A DNA stretch of 64,000 bases, taken from Membranihabitans maritimus. Its GTDB lineage: Bacteria; Bacteroidota; Bacteroidia; Chitinophagales; Saprospiraceae. The notes below the pieces were generated by a model, which was not told the origin of the DNA, did not search any database, and saw nothing but the letters and a program-made list of their open reading frames with translations. Of the stretch, positions 1 through 9,300 are shown in pieces; position 1 is the first letter of the stretch; each line of letters begins with the position of its first letter. Location: assembly GCF_021729145.1 (NCBI RefSeq), contig NZ_JAJSLW010000011.1, positions 124,001 to 188,000 of the forward strand, written 5' to 3'. The translations under genes were made by a program, and so were the position numbers.

Positions 1-1
1 C

Positions 2-775
2 TTGCGGGATAAATTGCAGAAAAGATTAGGGGAGGAGTACGTAGTTTCGCTCGGAATGAGATATCAAAGTCCTTCAGTAGAAGAATCGTTGGATATGTTA
101 TTTAAAGAGAATGTATCACGAGTTATAGTCATTCCTTTGTTCCCTCAGTACGCCTCAGCCACAGTGGGTTCAGTAATTGAAGAAGTAATGAAAGTTGTGC
201 GTTCAAATTTAACGTTCCCGCAATTGAATTTTGTCAATAAATTTTATGATCGGAAGGATTTTATTGATGCATGGACTTCAATTGGAAATAAATACGATCT
301 GGAAAAATACGACAAGATTATTTTTAGTTATCATGGAATTCCCCAGCGGCAATTGTTCAAGGCAGATACTAATAATATCTGTAAGGCAAACGGCCATTGT
401 TGCCAGGAGATTTCCGGAAAAAATCAATTTTGTTACTCCGCTCAGTGTTTTCATAATACCCGGTTGCTTATTAATAGTATGGGGCTGGATTCTGAAAAAT
501 GTATTACTACCTTCCAATCCAGGTTGGGGAGGTCTGAATGGACCCAACCATATACAGAAGCTACTGTAGAGCGCCTTGCGGTTGAAGGGTATAAAAAGGT
601 ACTGATTTTCAGTCCCGCATTTGTGGCAGATTGTCTGGAAACAACTGTAGAGTTGGGAATGGAATACCGGGATTTGTTCCTGGAAAATGGCGGAGAAGTA
701 TTTGATATGGTAGAGAGCCTGAATGTGGCTGAACCCTGGGTAGATGTATTGGAAAATATGGTTCGCGAGTATTAA
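2..775 (+). CDS. hemH: Ferrochelatase, 5' truncated by the window edge
   Basis: This enzyme inserts ferrous iron into protoporphyrin IX (or coproporphyrin III) in the last steps of haem synthesis. The visible 257 residues are the C-terminal three quarters of the family. They contain the active-site segment SYHGIP with its conserved His, the segment FQSRLGRSEWTQPYT, and the C-terminal FSPAFVADCLETT segment with its conserved Glu. The reading frame is open to the left edge, so the TTG at position 2 is only the first in-frame start-like codon and not the true start. Several Cys residues (CKANGHCCQ region) are present, but a [2Fe-2S] cluster cannot be assumed. holA follows 12 bp downstream, probably co-transcribed. 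Family assignment is secure. Confidence 0.95.
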   Translation: MRDKLQKRLGEEYVVSLGMRYQSPSVEESLDMLFKENVSRVIVIPLFPQYASATVGSVIEEVMKVVRSNLTFPQLNFVNKFYDRKDFIDAWTSIGNKYDLEKYDKIIFSYHGIPQRQLFKADTNNICKANGHCCQEISGKNQFCYSAQCFHNTRLLINSMGLDSEKCITTFQSRLGRSEWTQPYTEATVERLAVEGYKKVLIFSPAFVADCLETTVELGMEYRDLFLENGGEVFDMVESLNVAEPWVDVLENMVREY

Positions 776-787
776 AAATATATTCTT

Positions 788-1786
788 TTGGATTTTTTAA
801 AATTTAAAAACAAGATAGATCTCAACCCCTTTCAGCCGCTGTATTTTTTATACGGGGAAGAGTCGTATTACATAGATGAGCTGTCCAAATATATTGTTGA
901 CAAGACAATAGACCCGGCAATGAAAGATTTTAATTTTTCCATTATTTACGGAAAGGATGCAGATTATAAGACCGTATTGGATGCGGTAGGGAGGTATCCA
1001 ATGATGGCAGAGTACCAGGTCGTAGTATTGAGAGAAGCCCAACGGATGAGAGACTTTGCTGAATTACAATCTTATTTTGCCAATCCGCAAACAACGACTG
1101 TCTTTATAATTGAGTATAAGGACAAAATAGACAAGAGGTTGAAGCAATTTAAGTTATTGGCCAAACTGGACACTGCTTTTGAATCACAAAAGGTACGGGA
1201 TTATCAAATTACTAAATGGATACTTTCTTATATCAAAGAGCATGGTTGGGAGATTAGCGTCCCCAATGCCCAGATGATGGCTGATCACCTCGGGACAGAT
1301 CTCGGCAAGATCGTCAATGAAGTTAATAAGATGATGATCAATAAGGAAGATAACCAGACCATTGGTGCTGATGATATAGAAAAGTATATAGGAATAAGTA
1401 AGGAATATAATGTTTTTGAATTGCAAAGTGCTTTAGGGCATAGGGATTTGGAGAAAGTGACACGTATTGTTCGCCATATGACTGGCAATGAAAGGGATTT
1501 TCCTTTGGTGATGATAGTACCAGTTGTTCACAGTTATTTTACCAAAATTTATAAAATGCATTTTGTAAGGAATGCTTCTCCCCGGGAGAAAATGAAGGCT
1601 TTGGGACTTTCTCACGAGTTTTTCCTAAAGGAATTTGAAGTTGCCGCACGGAGTTATTCCATTCGTAGATGTGAGGAAATTTTACAAACGTTATTTACGT
1701 ACGATTGCCGATCAAAAGGAATAGACAATCCTTCAGGAGAGAACGGGCAATTGGTCAAGGAATTGATGGTGAAAATAGTCAATTAA
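788..1786 (+). CDS. holA: DNA polymerase III subunit delta
   Basis: Delta is the clamp-loader subunit that opens the beta sliding clamp. The 332-residue length and N-terminus (FLKFKNKIDLNPFQPLYFLYGEE) match the HolA family: a degenerate AAA+ first domain, then the lid (about residues 140-210, including a GTDLGKIVNEVNK segment) and a C-terminal collar domain with the Asn/Asp-rich DYRSKG-like end (DCRSKGIDN). As is normal for delta, no working Walker A motif is seen. The start is TTG at 788, since no in-frame ATG lies near the family N-terminus. The short spacing from hemH suggests one transcript. A non-coding stretch follows. Confidence 0.93.
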   Translation: MDFLKFKNKIDLNPFQPLYFLYGEESYYIDELSKYIVDKTIDPAMKDFNFSIIYGKDADYKTVLDAVGRYPMMAEYQVVVLREAQRMRDFAELQSYFANPQTTTVFIIEYKDKIDKRLKQFKLLAKLDTAFESQKVRDYQITKWILSYIKEHGWEISVPNAQMMADHLGTDLGKIVNEVNKMMINKEDNQTIGADDIEKYIGISKEYNVFELQSALGHRDLEKVTRIVRHMTGNERDFPLVMIVPVVHSYFTKIYKMHFVRNASPREKMKALGLSHEFFLKEFEVAARSYSIRRCEEILQTLFTYDCRSKGIDNPSGENGQLVKELMVKIVN

Positions 1787-2427
1787 TATTGTTCTTACCT
1801 CTTCCGTTCCTTTGAAATTTCCTCGTACCAAAAGAACTAACAGGGAGGACTTATTCAGACGTGAATATTGAGTTTTCAATTCTGTTTTGATACTATTTTA
1901 AAAAGAGCACTGGTAGTAAACGTTGGCCTTCCCAAATGTTCAATTTAAAAACTTGTCATGGAATTGTATCCGTCCATCATTTTCTTTGAATATTGGTTCC
2001 CTTGTATTCCAGTGGAATCAGTTAGTCGATAAACCCGGCATGAATCATGTGGGGAAGGAGAAAGCCTGTATTTCTGATTTTGGCTCAAATTGGATCCTTA
2101 ATTAAACCTCGGAAGCGACGGGTTGAATTTCCCTCTCGTAATACAGTACCGACCTAATTTTGATTAGATAAATGATATTGTAGCTAATCGGGCTAGCATC
2201 AAGTAGAATTTTGGATTGACCTTTAAGTTTGTAAAGATCTATGTTTAAATGGGAGCATTTTCCTTTCGCAAGAAAACTGGTAAATAAATTTTTCCTCCAA
2301 TTAGGCGTTAGTTTATATACCTTTCCTATCAACCCCAAAAAAATCAAGTTCCAAATTTTTTCTACACATAATTGTAGATTTTCCGATGTTCTAATACCAT
2401 TTCCGGATGAGATACCGGACTAGTCAT
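1787..2427. other. Non-coding stretch between holA and yraN
   Basis: About 640 bp without a gene that can be supported. Only ORFs of 60-81 codons occur, on both strands, with no recognisable domain, poor starts and no partner genes. One of them (2102-2347, minus) overlaps another on the opposite strand, as expected of chance ORFs. The stretch may be decayed coding DNA, but no parent family could be recognised. No tRNA or clear terminator was seen. Confidence 0.5.
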
Positions 2428-2802
2428 TTACTCCCACCCCGGGAAAAATGCATCTTTATAGTGACGAATTTTATAGAGATTCCCCTGACTGGGAAGGATT
2501 ATTATAATATCGAATCTACAGGGGCCTGAGTGTTGGAATTGTTCTGTAAAATGACCGGCTGCAATGGCAAGATTTTCAATTTTGTCTTCGTCAATAGCAT
2601 CAAGTGGATTACTAAATTTGTCAGTGCTCCTGTATTTGACTTCAACAAAAACGATGGTAGTATTGATTTTACAAATTATATCTACTTCGAGGGTACTGTG
2701 TCGCCAATTCGTAAAAAGCATTTTATACCCTTTTGTTCTTAGAAAGGCGACAGCGATTCGCTCACCTTTTTTACCTTTTTGATAATTATTTTTGAAATCC
2801 AT
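2428..2802 (-). CDS. YraN/UPF0102 family endonuclease-like protein
   Basis: The 124-residue protein has the full UPF0102 pattern: KKGERIA near residues 11-17, NWR at about 32-34, the acidic pair E39 and D41 in LEVDII, and FVEVKYR at about 52-58. The residues E14, D41, E54 and K56 form a PD-(D/E)xK-type nuclease centre. Members are related to Holliday-junction resolvases, and their cellular role is poorly defined. The gene stands alone on the minus strand between holA and pgi, with its 5' end facing the pgi promoter region, so the 115-bp gap to pgi probably carries two divergent promoters. Confidence 0.9.
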   Translation of the reverse strand: MDFKNNYQKGKKGERIAVAFLRTKGYKMLFTNWRHSTLEVDIICKINTTIVFVEVKYRSTDKFSNPLDAIDEDKIENLAIAAGHFTEQFQHSGPCRFDIIIILPSQGNLYKIRHYKDAFFPGWE

Positions 2803-2869
2803 TACAGGATTTTAATTTTCTTTTGAATTAAAATAAAAAAAATCAAATAAATTACGTAGGTTTTGAAAG

Positions 2870-2899
2870 TTTGATTGTTCTGAGTCTTTTTTATATTTA
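2870..2899 (+). promoter_or_regulatory. Candidate promoter of pgi-manA
   Basis: A TTTG (2870-2873) and a TATATTTA (2892-2899) are separated by 18 bp. This is close to the Bacteroidota consensus TTTG-N19-21-TAnnTTTG, with a one-base mismatch in the minus-7 element and slightly short spacing. Transcription would start about 15 bp before the pgi ATG. The region is AT-rich, so a chance match is possible. Confidence 0.35.
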
Positions 2900-2920
2900 A
2901 CCCTATAAAATAAATCATTG

Positions 2921-4567
2921 ATGTTAGAGAAAATTAACCCAACCCGAACCAATAGCTGGTACAGACTTTCAGATCATTTTGACGAATTGAGGGATCGTTC
3001 TATTATTGAATTATTCAACGACCGAAGATTTGAGCAATATTCATTATCATTTGAGGATATGTTATTTGATTTTTCAAAGAACCTCGTGACTGATGAGACG
3101 ATGGACCTTTTGAGGGCTTTAGCACGTGATTGCCAGTTGGAATCTTCAATAAAGGATATGTTTAGCGGTGAACACATTAATGAAACTGAAGACCGTGCTG
3201 TTTTGCATACAGCTTTAAGAATGCCGGAAGGAAGCCCTTTAACTGTTGACGGTGAGGATGTTAATAAGCAAATTTGGGAAGTCCTTCGTCAAATGGAGAA
3301 ATTTGTAGGAGAACTGACGAGTGGAAGCTGGAAGGGATATAATGGAAATTCGATCAAAACAGTTGTAAACATTGGAATTGGGGGATCGGATTTGGGGGCT
3401 GTTATGGTCTATGAAGCACTGACTCCATATCATAGTACTGGTATTACTTGCCAATTTGTATCCAATGTGGATGGCAACCAGATTACTGAAGTTTTGAATT
3501 CGATAGATGCCGGGGAAACTTTATTTATTATTTCTTCTAAATCTTTTTCAACTATAGAAACGATGACCAATGCACATACTGCCAGGCAATGGTTGTTGGA
3601 CCAGGGTGCTGGAGAAGAAGATATCAAGAAGCATTTTGTAGCTGTTTCTACTAATGAGCAAAAGGTAAAGGAGTTTGGTATTGATCCCAGGAATATGTTT
3701 GTTTTTTGGGATTGGGTAGGGGGTAGATATAGTGTGCCTTCCGCCATTGGACTTCCCGTAATGTGTGCTATTGGTTCAGAAAACTTTTTTGAGTTTTTGC
3801 AAGGATTACATGAAATGGACAATCATTTCAGAAATGCTCCTATGGAAAAAAATATTCCCATGACCATGGCACTGATTAGCATTTGGTATAATAATTTTTT
3901 TGGGGCTGAAACGGAAGCTATTATCCCGTATTATCAATACTTGCATCGATTTCCGGCCTATTTCCAGCAGGGAAATATGGAAAGCAATGGGAAAAGTATT
4001 GACAGGGCCGGTGGAAGAATCGGATATCAAACCGGGCCAGTAATTTGGGGTGAACCCGGAACAAATGGCCAACATGCATTTTTTCAATTAATTCATCAGG
4101 GGACAAAATTAATTCCCTGTGATTTTATTGGATTTGCCCAAAGCCACAATGAGACGGGAAATCACCATGATATACTGATGGCTAATTTCTTTGCTCAAAC
4201 AGAAGCACTCATGGTTGGTAAATCCAGAGAAGAGGTGGCACTTGAGATGAAGATTGCCGGATCCAGTAAAGATGAGATCAAGGAACTGTCACCTTTTAAA
4301 GAATTTAGTGGTGACCGGCCTACAAATACATTTCTGCTTAAAAAACTAACCCCTCAATCATTGGGGTGGATGGTTTCAATGTATGAGCACAAAATATTTA
4401 CCCAGGGAGTAATTTGGAATATTTACTCCTTTGACCAATGGGGTGTTGAACTCGGGAAAGAATTAGCGAGTAATATTTTAAAAGAATTGGAAGATGGGGA
4501 ACCTACCGAAAACCATGATTCATCTACTAAGGGTTTGATCGAAAGATATAAGTCATGGCATCAGTAA
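2921..4567 (+). CDS. pgi: Glucose-6-phosphate isomerase
   Basis: The enzyme interconverts glucose-6-phosphate and fructose-6-phosphate in glycolysis and gluconeogenesis. The 548 residues match the long (E. coli-like) Pgi form. The phosphate-binding GIGGSDLG lies at about 152-159, followed by SSKSFSTIETMTNA, GGRYSVPSAIGL, GTNGQHAFFQL and the C-terminal signature ending SFDQWGVELGK. The active-site Glu (GNMESNGKS), His (SHNETGNHHD) and Lys (QWGVELGK) regions are all intact. An in-frame TTG lies directly before the ATG at 2921; ATG is preferred. The 3' end overlaps manA by 13 bp, so the two hexose-phosphate isomerases are translationally linked. Confidence 0.97.
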   Translation: MLEKINPTRTNSWYRLSDHFDELRDRSIIELFNDRRFEQYSLSFEDMLFDFSKNLVTDETMDLLRALARDCQLESSIKDMFSGEHINETEDRAVLHTALRMPEGSPLTVDGEDVNKQIWEVLRQMEKFVGELTSGSWKGYNGNSIKTVVNIGIGGSDLGAVMVYEALTPYHSTGITCQFVSNVDGNQITEVLNSIDAGETLFIISSKSFSTIETMTNAHTARQWLLDQGAGEEDIKKHFVAVSTNEQKVKEFGIDPRNMFVFWDWVGGRYSVPSAIGLPVMCAIGSENFFEFLQGLHEMDNHFRNAPMEKNIPMTMALISIWYNNFFGAETEAIIPYYQYLHRFPAYFQQGNMESNGKSIDRAGGRIGYQTGPVIWGEPGTNGQHAFFQLIHQGTKLIPCDFIGFAQSHNETGNHHDILMANFFAQTEALMVGKSREEVALEMKIAGSSKDEIKELSPFKEFSGDRPTNTFLLKKLTPQSLGWMVSMYEHKIFTQGVIWNIYSFDQWGVELGKELASNILKELEDGEPTENHDSSTKGLIERYKSWHQ

Positions 4568-5757
4568 TGGGTGAATATCCTGTAAAGATCTTTAAAGGAT
4601 GCGTCCAGCATTATGGATGGGGTGGTTATGATTTTATTCCCCAAATTATGGGTCGAGAGAATGCAGAAAGTGAGCCGTTTGCTGAGTTGTGGATGGGGGT
4701 TCATCCAGCATGTCCTTCGATTACCGAAGATGGAGAGTTATTAATTGATTTCCTTGAAAAAAATCCGGGATTCCTGGGTGGCTCCCATTTGGCGCTACCG
4801 TTTCTTTGTAAAGTTCTGGATGTTAGGGATATGTTGTCTATCCAATTACATCCGGATATTGAAAAGGCTCAATTGGGCTTTGATGATGAAAAAAGCAAGG
4901 GAATTCCCATAACAGCTTTTGAAAGGACTTATAAGGACCCGAATCACAAACCTGAATTAATGTATGCTTTAAGTGATTTTTACTTATTGCACGGTTTTAG
5001 GGAAGAGGGAGATTTGATAGGAATACTTTCAGAAAAGGATGCTCTCAGGTGGGTAAAAGATACAATTTCAGAGATGGGGTTGGAGAAGTTTTACTGTGAA
5101 TTTATGCAAAAGGAGCAGGAGGAAATAAATGCCTTGTTGAATCCTTTGCTTGACGAGCTAGAAAAGTCAGCAGATACTTATACCAAGGATCATCCGGATT
5201 ATTGGGCTTACAAAGCATTTCAAACGTTTTGCACCCCGGGTTGGATAGATAGGGGATTGCTTTCAATTTATCTATTGAATTTAGTTTATCTCAGAAAGGG
5301 AGAGGTTATTTTTCAGGGGGCGGGGATCCCACATGCATACCTGGAAGGGCAAAATGTAGAAGTAATGTCTAATTCTGATAATGTGATTCGCGGGGGATTG
5401 ACAAAAAAGTATATAAATTATCAATCGCTAATAGAGCTTGTCAATTTTGAAGATAGGAGTATCTCACTATTGACTGGGTCAAATGAATTTCCTCATCTCA
5501 GGGAGTTTGAAAATTTTGTCCCGCCCGTTCGTGATTTTAAACTATCAGTTCTTCGTATTAGAGACGAAAATATTGATACTATTATCCGGACGGAAGGAAT
5601 TGCAATATTATTTGTTTTGGAAGGTAAAGTAGAGCTTGAAGCCATGAAAAGAACTTCTATACTATCGGCCGGTGAGGGAGCTTTATTGGCTGCAAAATCT
5701 GAGATCGCTATTAAGTTTGCATCGGCAAAGAAGATTTTTCTGGTTTCGACTAATTAA
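4555..5757 (+). CDS. manA: Mannose-6-phosphate isomerase, type I (class I PMI)
   Basis: The enzyme interconverts mannose-6-phosphate and fructose-6-phosphate, feeding GDP-mannose synthesis or mannose use. The zinc-site motifs of type I PMI are present: QLHPD (about residues 98-102), NHKPE (about 128-132) and GIPHAYLEGQNVE (about 260-272). The start WGGYDFIPQIMG and the PFAELWMGVHP segment are typical. Length (400 aa) fits the family. Two starts are possible: ATG 4555, overlapping pgi by 13 bp, or ATG 4567, which shares one base with the pgi stop (TAATG). Either implies translational coupling with pgi. Confidence 0.95.
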   Translation: MASVMGEYPVKIFKGCVQHYGWGGYDFIPQIMGRENAESEPFAELWMGVHPACPSITEDGELLIDFLEKNPGFLGGSHLALPFLCKVLDVRDMLSIQLHPDIEKAQLGFDDEKSKGIPITAFERTYKDPNHKPELMYALSDFYLLHGFREEGDLIGILSEKDALRWVKDTISEMGLEKFYCEFMQKEQEEINALLNPLLDELEKSADTYTKDHPDYWAYKAFQTFCTPGWIDRGLLSIYLLNLVYLRKGEVIFQGAGIPHAYLEGQNVEVMSNSDNVIRGGLTKKYINYQSLIELVNFEDRSISLLTGSNEFPHLREFENFVPPVRDFKLSVLRIRDENIDTIIRTEGIAILFVLEGKVELEAMKRTSILSAGEGALLAAKSEIAIKFASAKKIFLVSTN

Positions 5758-5851
5758 AATGAGTATAAATTAGCAGAGGTCTTTTGTACGATGTCAAGTT
5801 GAGTGATAGTTGTATAAAGAGCTGTCTCCCTTGTGTTTACTGAATGGTATT

Positions 5852-5884
5852 AAAAAAAAAGCCAAGTTCGAAGAAGAACTTGAC
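5852..5884 (-). terminator. Rho-independent terminator on the minus strand
   Basis: Read on the minus strand, a 9-bp stem (arms 5876-5884 and 5861-5869, one G-U pair) with a 6-nt loop (5870-5875) is followed at once by nine uridines (5852-5860). On the plus strand no T-run follows, so it does not serve manA. No minus-strand protein gene lies to its right before gltB, which suggests that it ends a non-coding transcript. Confidence 0.75.
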
Positions 5885-5979
5885 TCTGTGAATGAAAAAA
5901 CCTAAAAGAACCTAAACTAGAATTTTTATATCGTGTTGATATTTTTATTTTGTATTACATATTTCTTTAATATGTTTCT
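5852..5979 (-). ncRNA. Candidate small RNA, about 125 nt, function unknown
   Basis: A promoter-terminator pair frames this stretch: the TTTG-N20-TATATTTG promoter at 5984-6015 and the strong terminator at 5852-5884, both on the minus strand. No convincing ORF lies between them. The RNA would carry two copies of UUUAGGUU with a 10-nt period (complement of AACCTAAA at 5899-5906 and 5909-5916) in a single-stranded stretch before the terminator hairpin. The tandem motif could be a pairing or protein-binding site. The target is unknown and no known RNA family was recognised. The alternative is an antisense or leader transcript of gltB; chance is less likely because both ends agree. Confidence 0.5.
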
Positions 5980-5983
5980 ATTA

Positions 5984-6015
5984 CAAATATAGTATGATGG
6001 TTTTATATATTCAAA
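5984..6015 (-). promoter_or_regulatory. Consensus Bacteroidota promoter for the small RNA
   Basis: On the minus strand, TTTG (complement of 6012-6015), then 20 bp, then TATATTTG (complement of 5984-5991). Both elements match the phylum consensus TTTG-N19-21-TAnnTTTG exactly. Transcription would begin near 5979 and run left into the terminator at 5852-5884. Confidence 0.55.
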
Positions 6016-6308
6016 TTTTTTGTAATATATATTCATAATTTTTTTGTTAAAATTTTCAATTTCCTTTTTGAGGGTAAAATATTTGATAGAACAATTCATA
6101 TATGACAGTGTTTTTTAGTATATTTTATCGAGAAAGGTTGCAATTTTAATTGAATTGGCATCAATTTGTGTCAATTCATAAAATTGGCTTTATTTTTTAA
6201 AGAGTATCAAAATCAGTTAAATATTATTAACAGGTATCCAATTCTTTACCTATATTATTAATATATTTGCTATTTGATATTTTTGAATCTGTATAAACAT
6301 CATGATGG

Positions 6309-9300
6309 ATGAAAGGTATGAAACAAAGTGAACAGGGATTATATAGACCGCAGATGGAAAAGGATTCTTGCGGAACAGGTTTAATTGCTAATTTAAAAGG
6401 GAATAAGACACATCAATTAGTTTTGGATGCGTTGTCTATGCTCAGTAATATGGAGCATAGGGGAGCTATCGGGGCAGATCCTGGAACAGGTGATGGTGCG
6501 GGGATACTCCTTCAGAATCCACATGATTTCTTTGTTAAAAAGTGTAAGGAACTTTCGATTGATCTACCCGAATTTGGACAATACGGTGTCGGAATGTTGT
6601 TTTTTCCGAGGGATAAAAATCTAAGAGAGCAATGTAGGGTATTATTTAATGACTATATAGATGAAGCCGGGTTTGAGCTGTTGGGGTATCGAAAAGTACC
6701 GGTAGATAATGAAATGATCGGTGAAGGCTCGAAAAGTGTGGAGCCAAGAATCGAACAGGTATTTGTAAAACCCAAAGATTACATTGATCCGAAAACCCTC
6801 GAACGAAAATTGTACATATTACGGAAGTTTACCGGTCATAATATATGGCAAACTTACCCGCAGACGATGGATGAGTTTTATATTTGTTCATTGTCTTATA
6901 AGACAATAATTTATAAAGGGCAGTTAACTACTTTTCAGGTAAAGCAATATTTCCTGGACTTATCTGATTCTGATTTTAAATCAGCAATAGCGCTTATCCA
7001 TTCCAGGTTCTCAACAAATACAATCCCTAAATGGAGGTTGGCGCAACCTTTTAGATACATTGCCCATAATGGTGAAATCAATACAATACAAGGTAATATT
7101 AATTGGTGGCAAGCACGGGAGCAAATTCTGGAATCAAATGTCTTTTCCGAAAATGAATTAGATAAAATGAAGCCGATTATTTGGGCTGGTCTTTCAGATT
7201 CGGGTTCTTTTGATAATGTGTTGGAATTTTTAGTACTTAATGGATATTCTTTGCCACATGCATTAATGTTGATGATTCCGGAAGCCTGGGAACACGATCC
7301 CCATGTAGATGATTATAAGAAAGCATTTTACGAATATAGTTCGCAATTAATGGAGCCATGGGATGGTCCTGCATCTATTTGTTTTACTGATGGGATATTG
7401 GTAGGGGCGACACTGGACAGAAATGGTCTGAGGCCTTCAAGATATTGTCTTACAGAAGACGATACTTTAGTGGTTGCGTCTGAAGCTGGTGCTTTGCAAA
7501 TAGATCCGGCAAAAGTTGTGTACAAAGGACGGCTGCAACCTGGGAAAATGTTGATTGCCGATATGGAGGTAAAGAAGATTATCGGTGATGATGAACTCAA
7601 GAAAATAATTTGTAAAAGATTACCTTACAGGGATTGGTTGGACGCTAATACCATTAACCTTGAAGAATTAAATCAGCATATCCCCGGATATGTGGAATTT
7701 GATTCGAAAACACTATTGAGAAAGCAAAAGTTACACGGTCTCACGAGGGAAGATATAAACTTCTTGTTGGAACCGATGATACACTCAAAAAAAGATCCAA
7801 TAGGATCTATGGGGGCAGATATTCCGTTGGCTGTATTGTCAAGTCGGGCACAGCACATTTCCAATTATTTTAAACAGTTATTTGCACAGGTAACAAACCC
7901 CCCTATAGATTCAATTCGGGAGAGATCGGTTATGTCTCTTAAGGCAAAACTGGGAAAAAGTGGAAATGTTTTACAACCCTCAGAAGAACTGGCCAAGTTT
8001 ATTCGGTTAAAATCTCCGGTTTTGACCAATGATGAATTTAATAAGATAAAATATATAAATCACCCTGACCATAAAGTCGGGGTAGTGGATATCGTTTACA
8101 AAGCAGATAAGCAGAAGGGAAGGCTGGAAGCGGCCCTTGATCATATTTGTGCAGTAGCCGAAGACTTAGTTCGTAATAATTGCGATATAATAATTTTAAG
8201 TGATCGAAACGGAGACTCCTTTTTGGCTCCCATTCCATCACTTTTAGCAGCAGGGGCCATCCATCATCATTTGATTGATAAGGGGCTAAGGACCTTGACC
8301 TCATTGGTGGTAGAAGCAGGAGATGTTCGAGAAACTCACCATTTTGCAACGTTGATCGGATTTGGAGTGGATGCTATTAATCCATATTTGACTTACGCTT
8401 GCCTTGCTGATTTATACAAAGAAGGAAAATTTGGAGAATTGGCGTCACTTGATGCAGTAATTAAAGTATATAATGCTGCCGTTGAAAAAGGATTGCTTAA
8501 AATCATGTCCAAGATCGGTATTTCTACTGTCCAGAGTTATCAGGGAGCAAAAATATTTGAAATACTCGGATTAAATCACAGAGTTGTTTCGAAATGTTTC
8601 AGCGGAACCGTTAGTAGAATTGAAGGTATCGGATTTGATGAGCTTTCAAATGAAATATTGAAGTGGCACTCAATGGCGTATCCTTCATCAGCTATTGTGC
8701 ATAAAGGATTGGATGAAGGGGGGATTTATCAATGGAAGCAGAGAGGAGAGAAGCATTTATTCAATCCCCAGACTATTCATCTACTTCAAACTTCTACCCG
8801 TAAAGGAGACTATAAAATATTTAAAAAGTATTCAAGTCTGATTAATGATCAGAGTGAACAGGCAATGACATTAAGAGGGTTATTGGATTTTAGGAAAGGA
8901 AGTCCTATCGCCATCGATGAAGTAGAGCCGGTTGAAAATATATTGAAAAGGTTTGCCACGGGTGCTATGTCCTTTGGTAGTATTAGTTTTGAAGCACATA
9001 CTACCCTGGCGATAGCCATGAATCGAATCGGGGGTAAAAGTAATAGTGGAGAAGGTGGTGAAGACGAAATTAGATATGAACCTGATGAGAATGGAGACTC
9101 TATGAAGTCTGCAACCAAACAGGTTGCTTCCGGACGTTTTGGAGTGACAAGTCACTATCTAAGCAATGCGATTGAGATCCAAATTAAGATGGCCCAGGGT
9201 GCCAAGCCCGGTGAAGGGGGGCAGTTGCCGGGGCACAAAGTTGATAAGTGGATTGCACGAGTTCGTCATTCTACACCTGGTGTAGGTTTAATTTCACCTC

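Larger units (their letters stand above)
5758..6308. other. Long AT-rich gap between manA and gltB
   Basis: About 550 bp without a protein gene. It holds the minus-strand small RNA candidate described separately (5852-5979) and, further right, the gltB leader. Two minus-7-like boxes for gltB occur at 6262-6269 (TATATTTG) and 6278-6285 (TATTTTTG), but neither has a clear TTTG at the correct upstream distance, so the gltB start site is undecided. Confidence 0.5.

Noticed and set aside
1923-2423. Three short ORFs of 60-81 codons on both strands
   Set aside because: They overlap each other on opposite strands, have no recognised domain and no plausible start region; treated as chance ORFs in a non-coding gap.
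6262-6285. Two minus-7-like boxes as the gltB promoter
   Set aside because: No TTTG at the required upstream distance for either; left undecided and not listed as a promoter.
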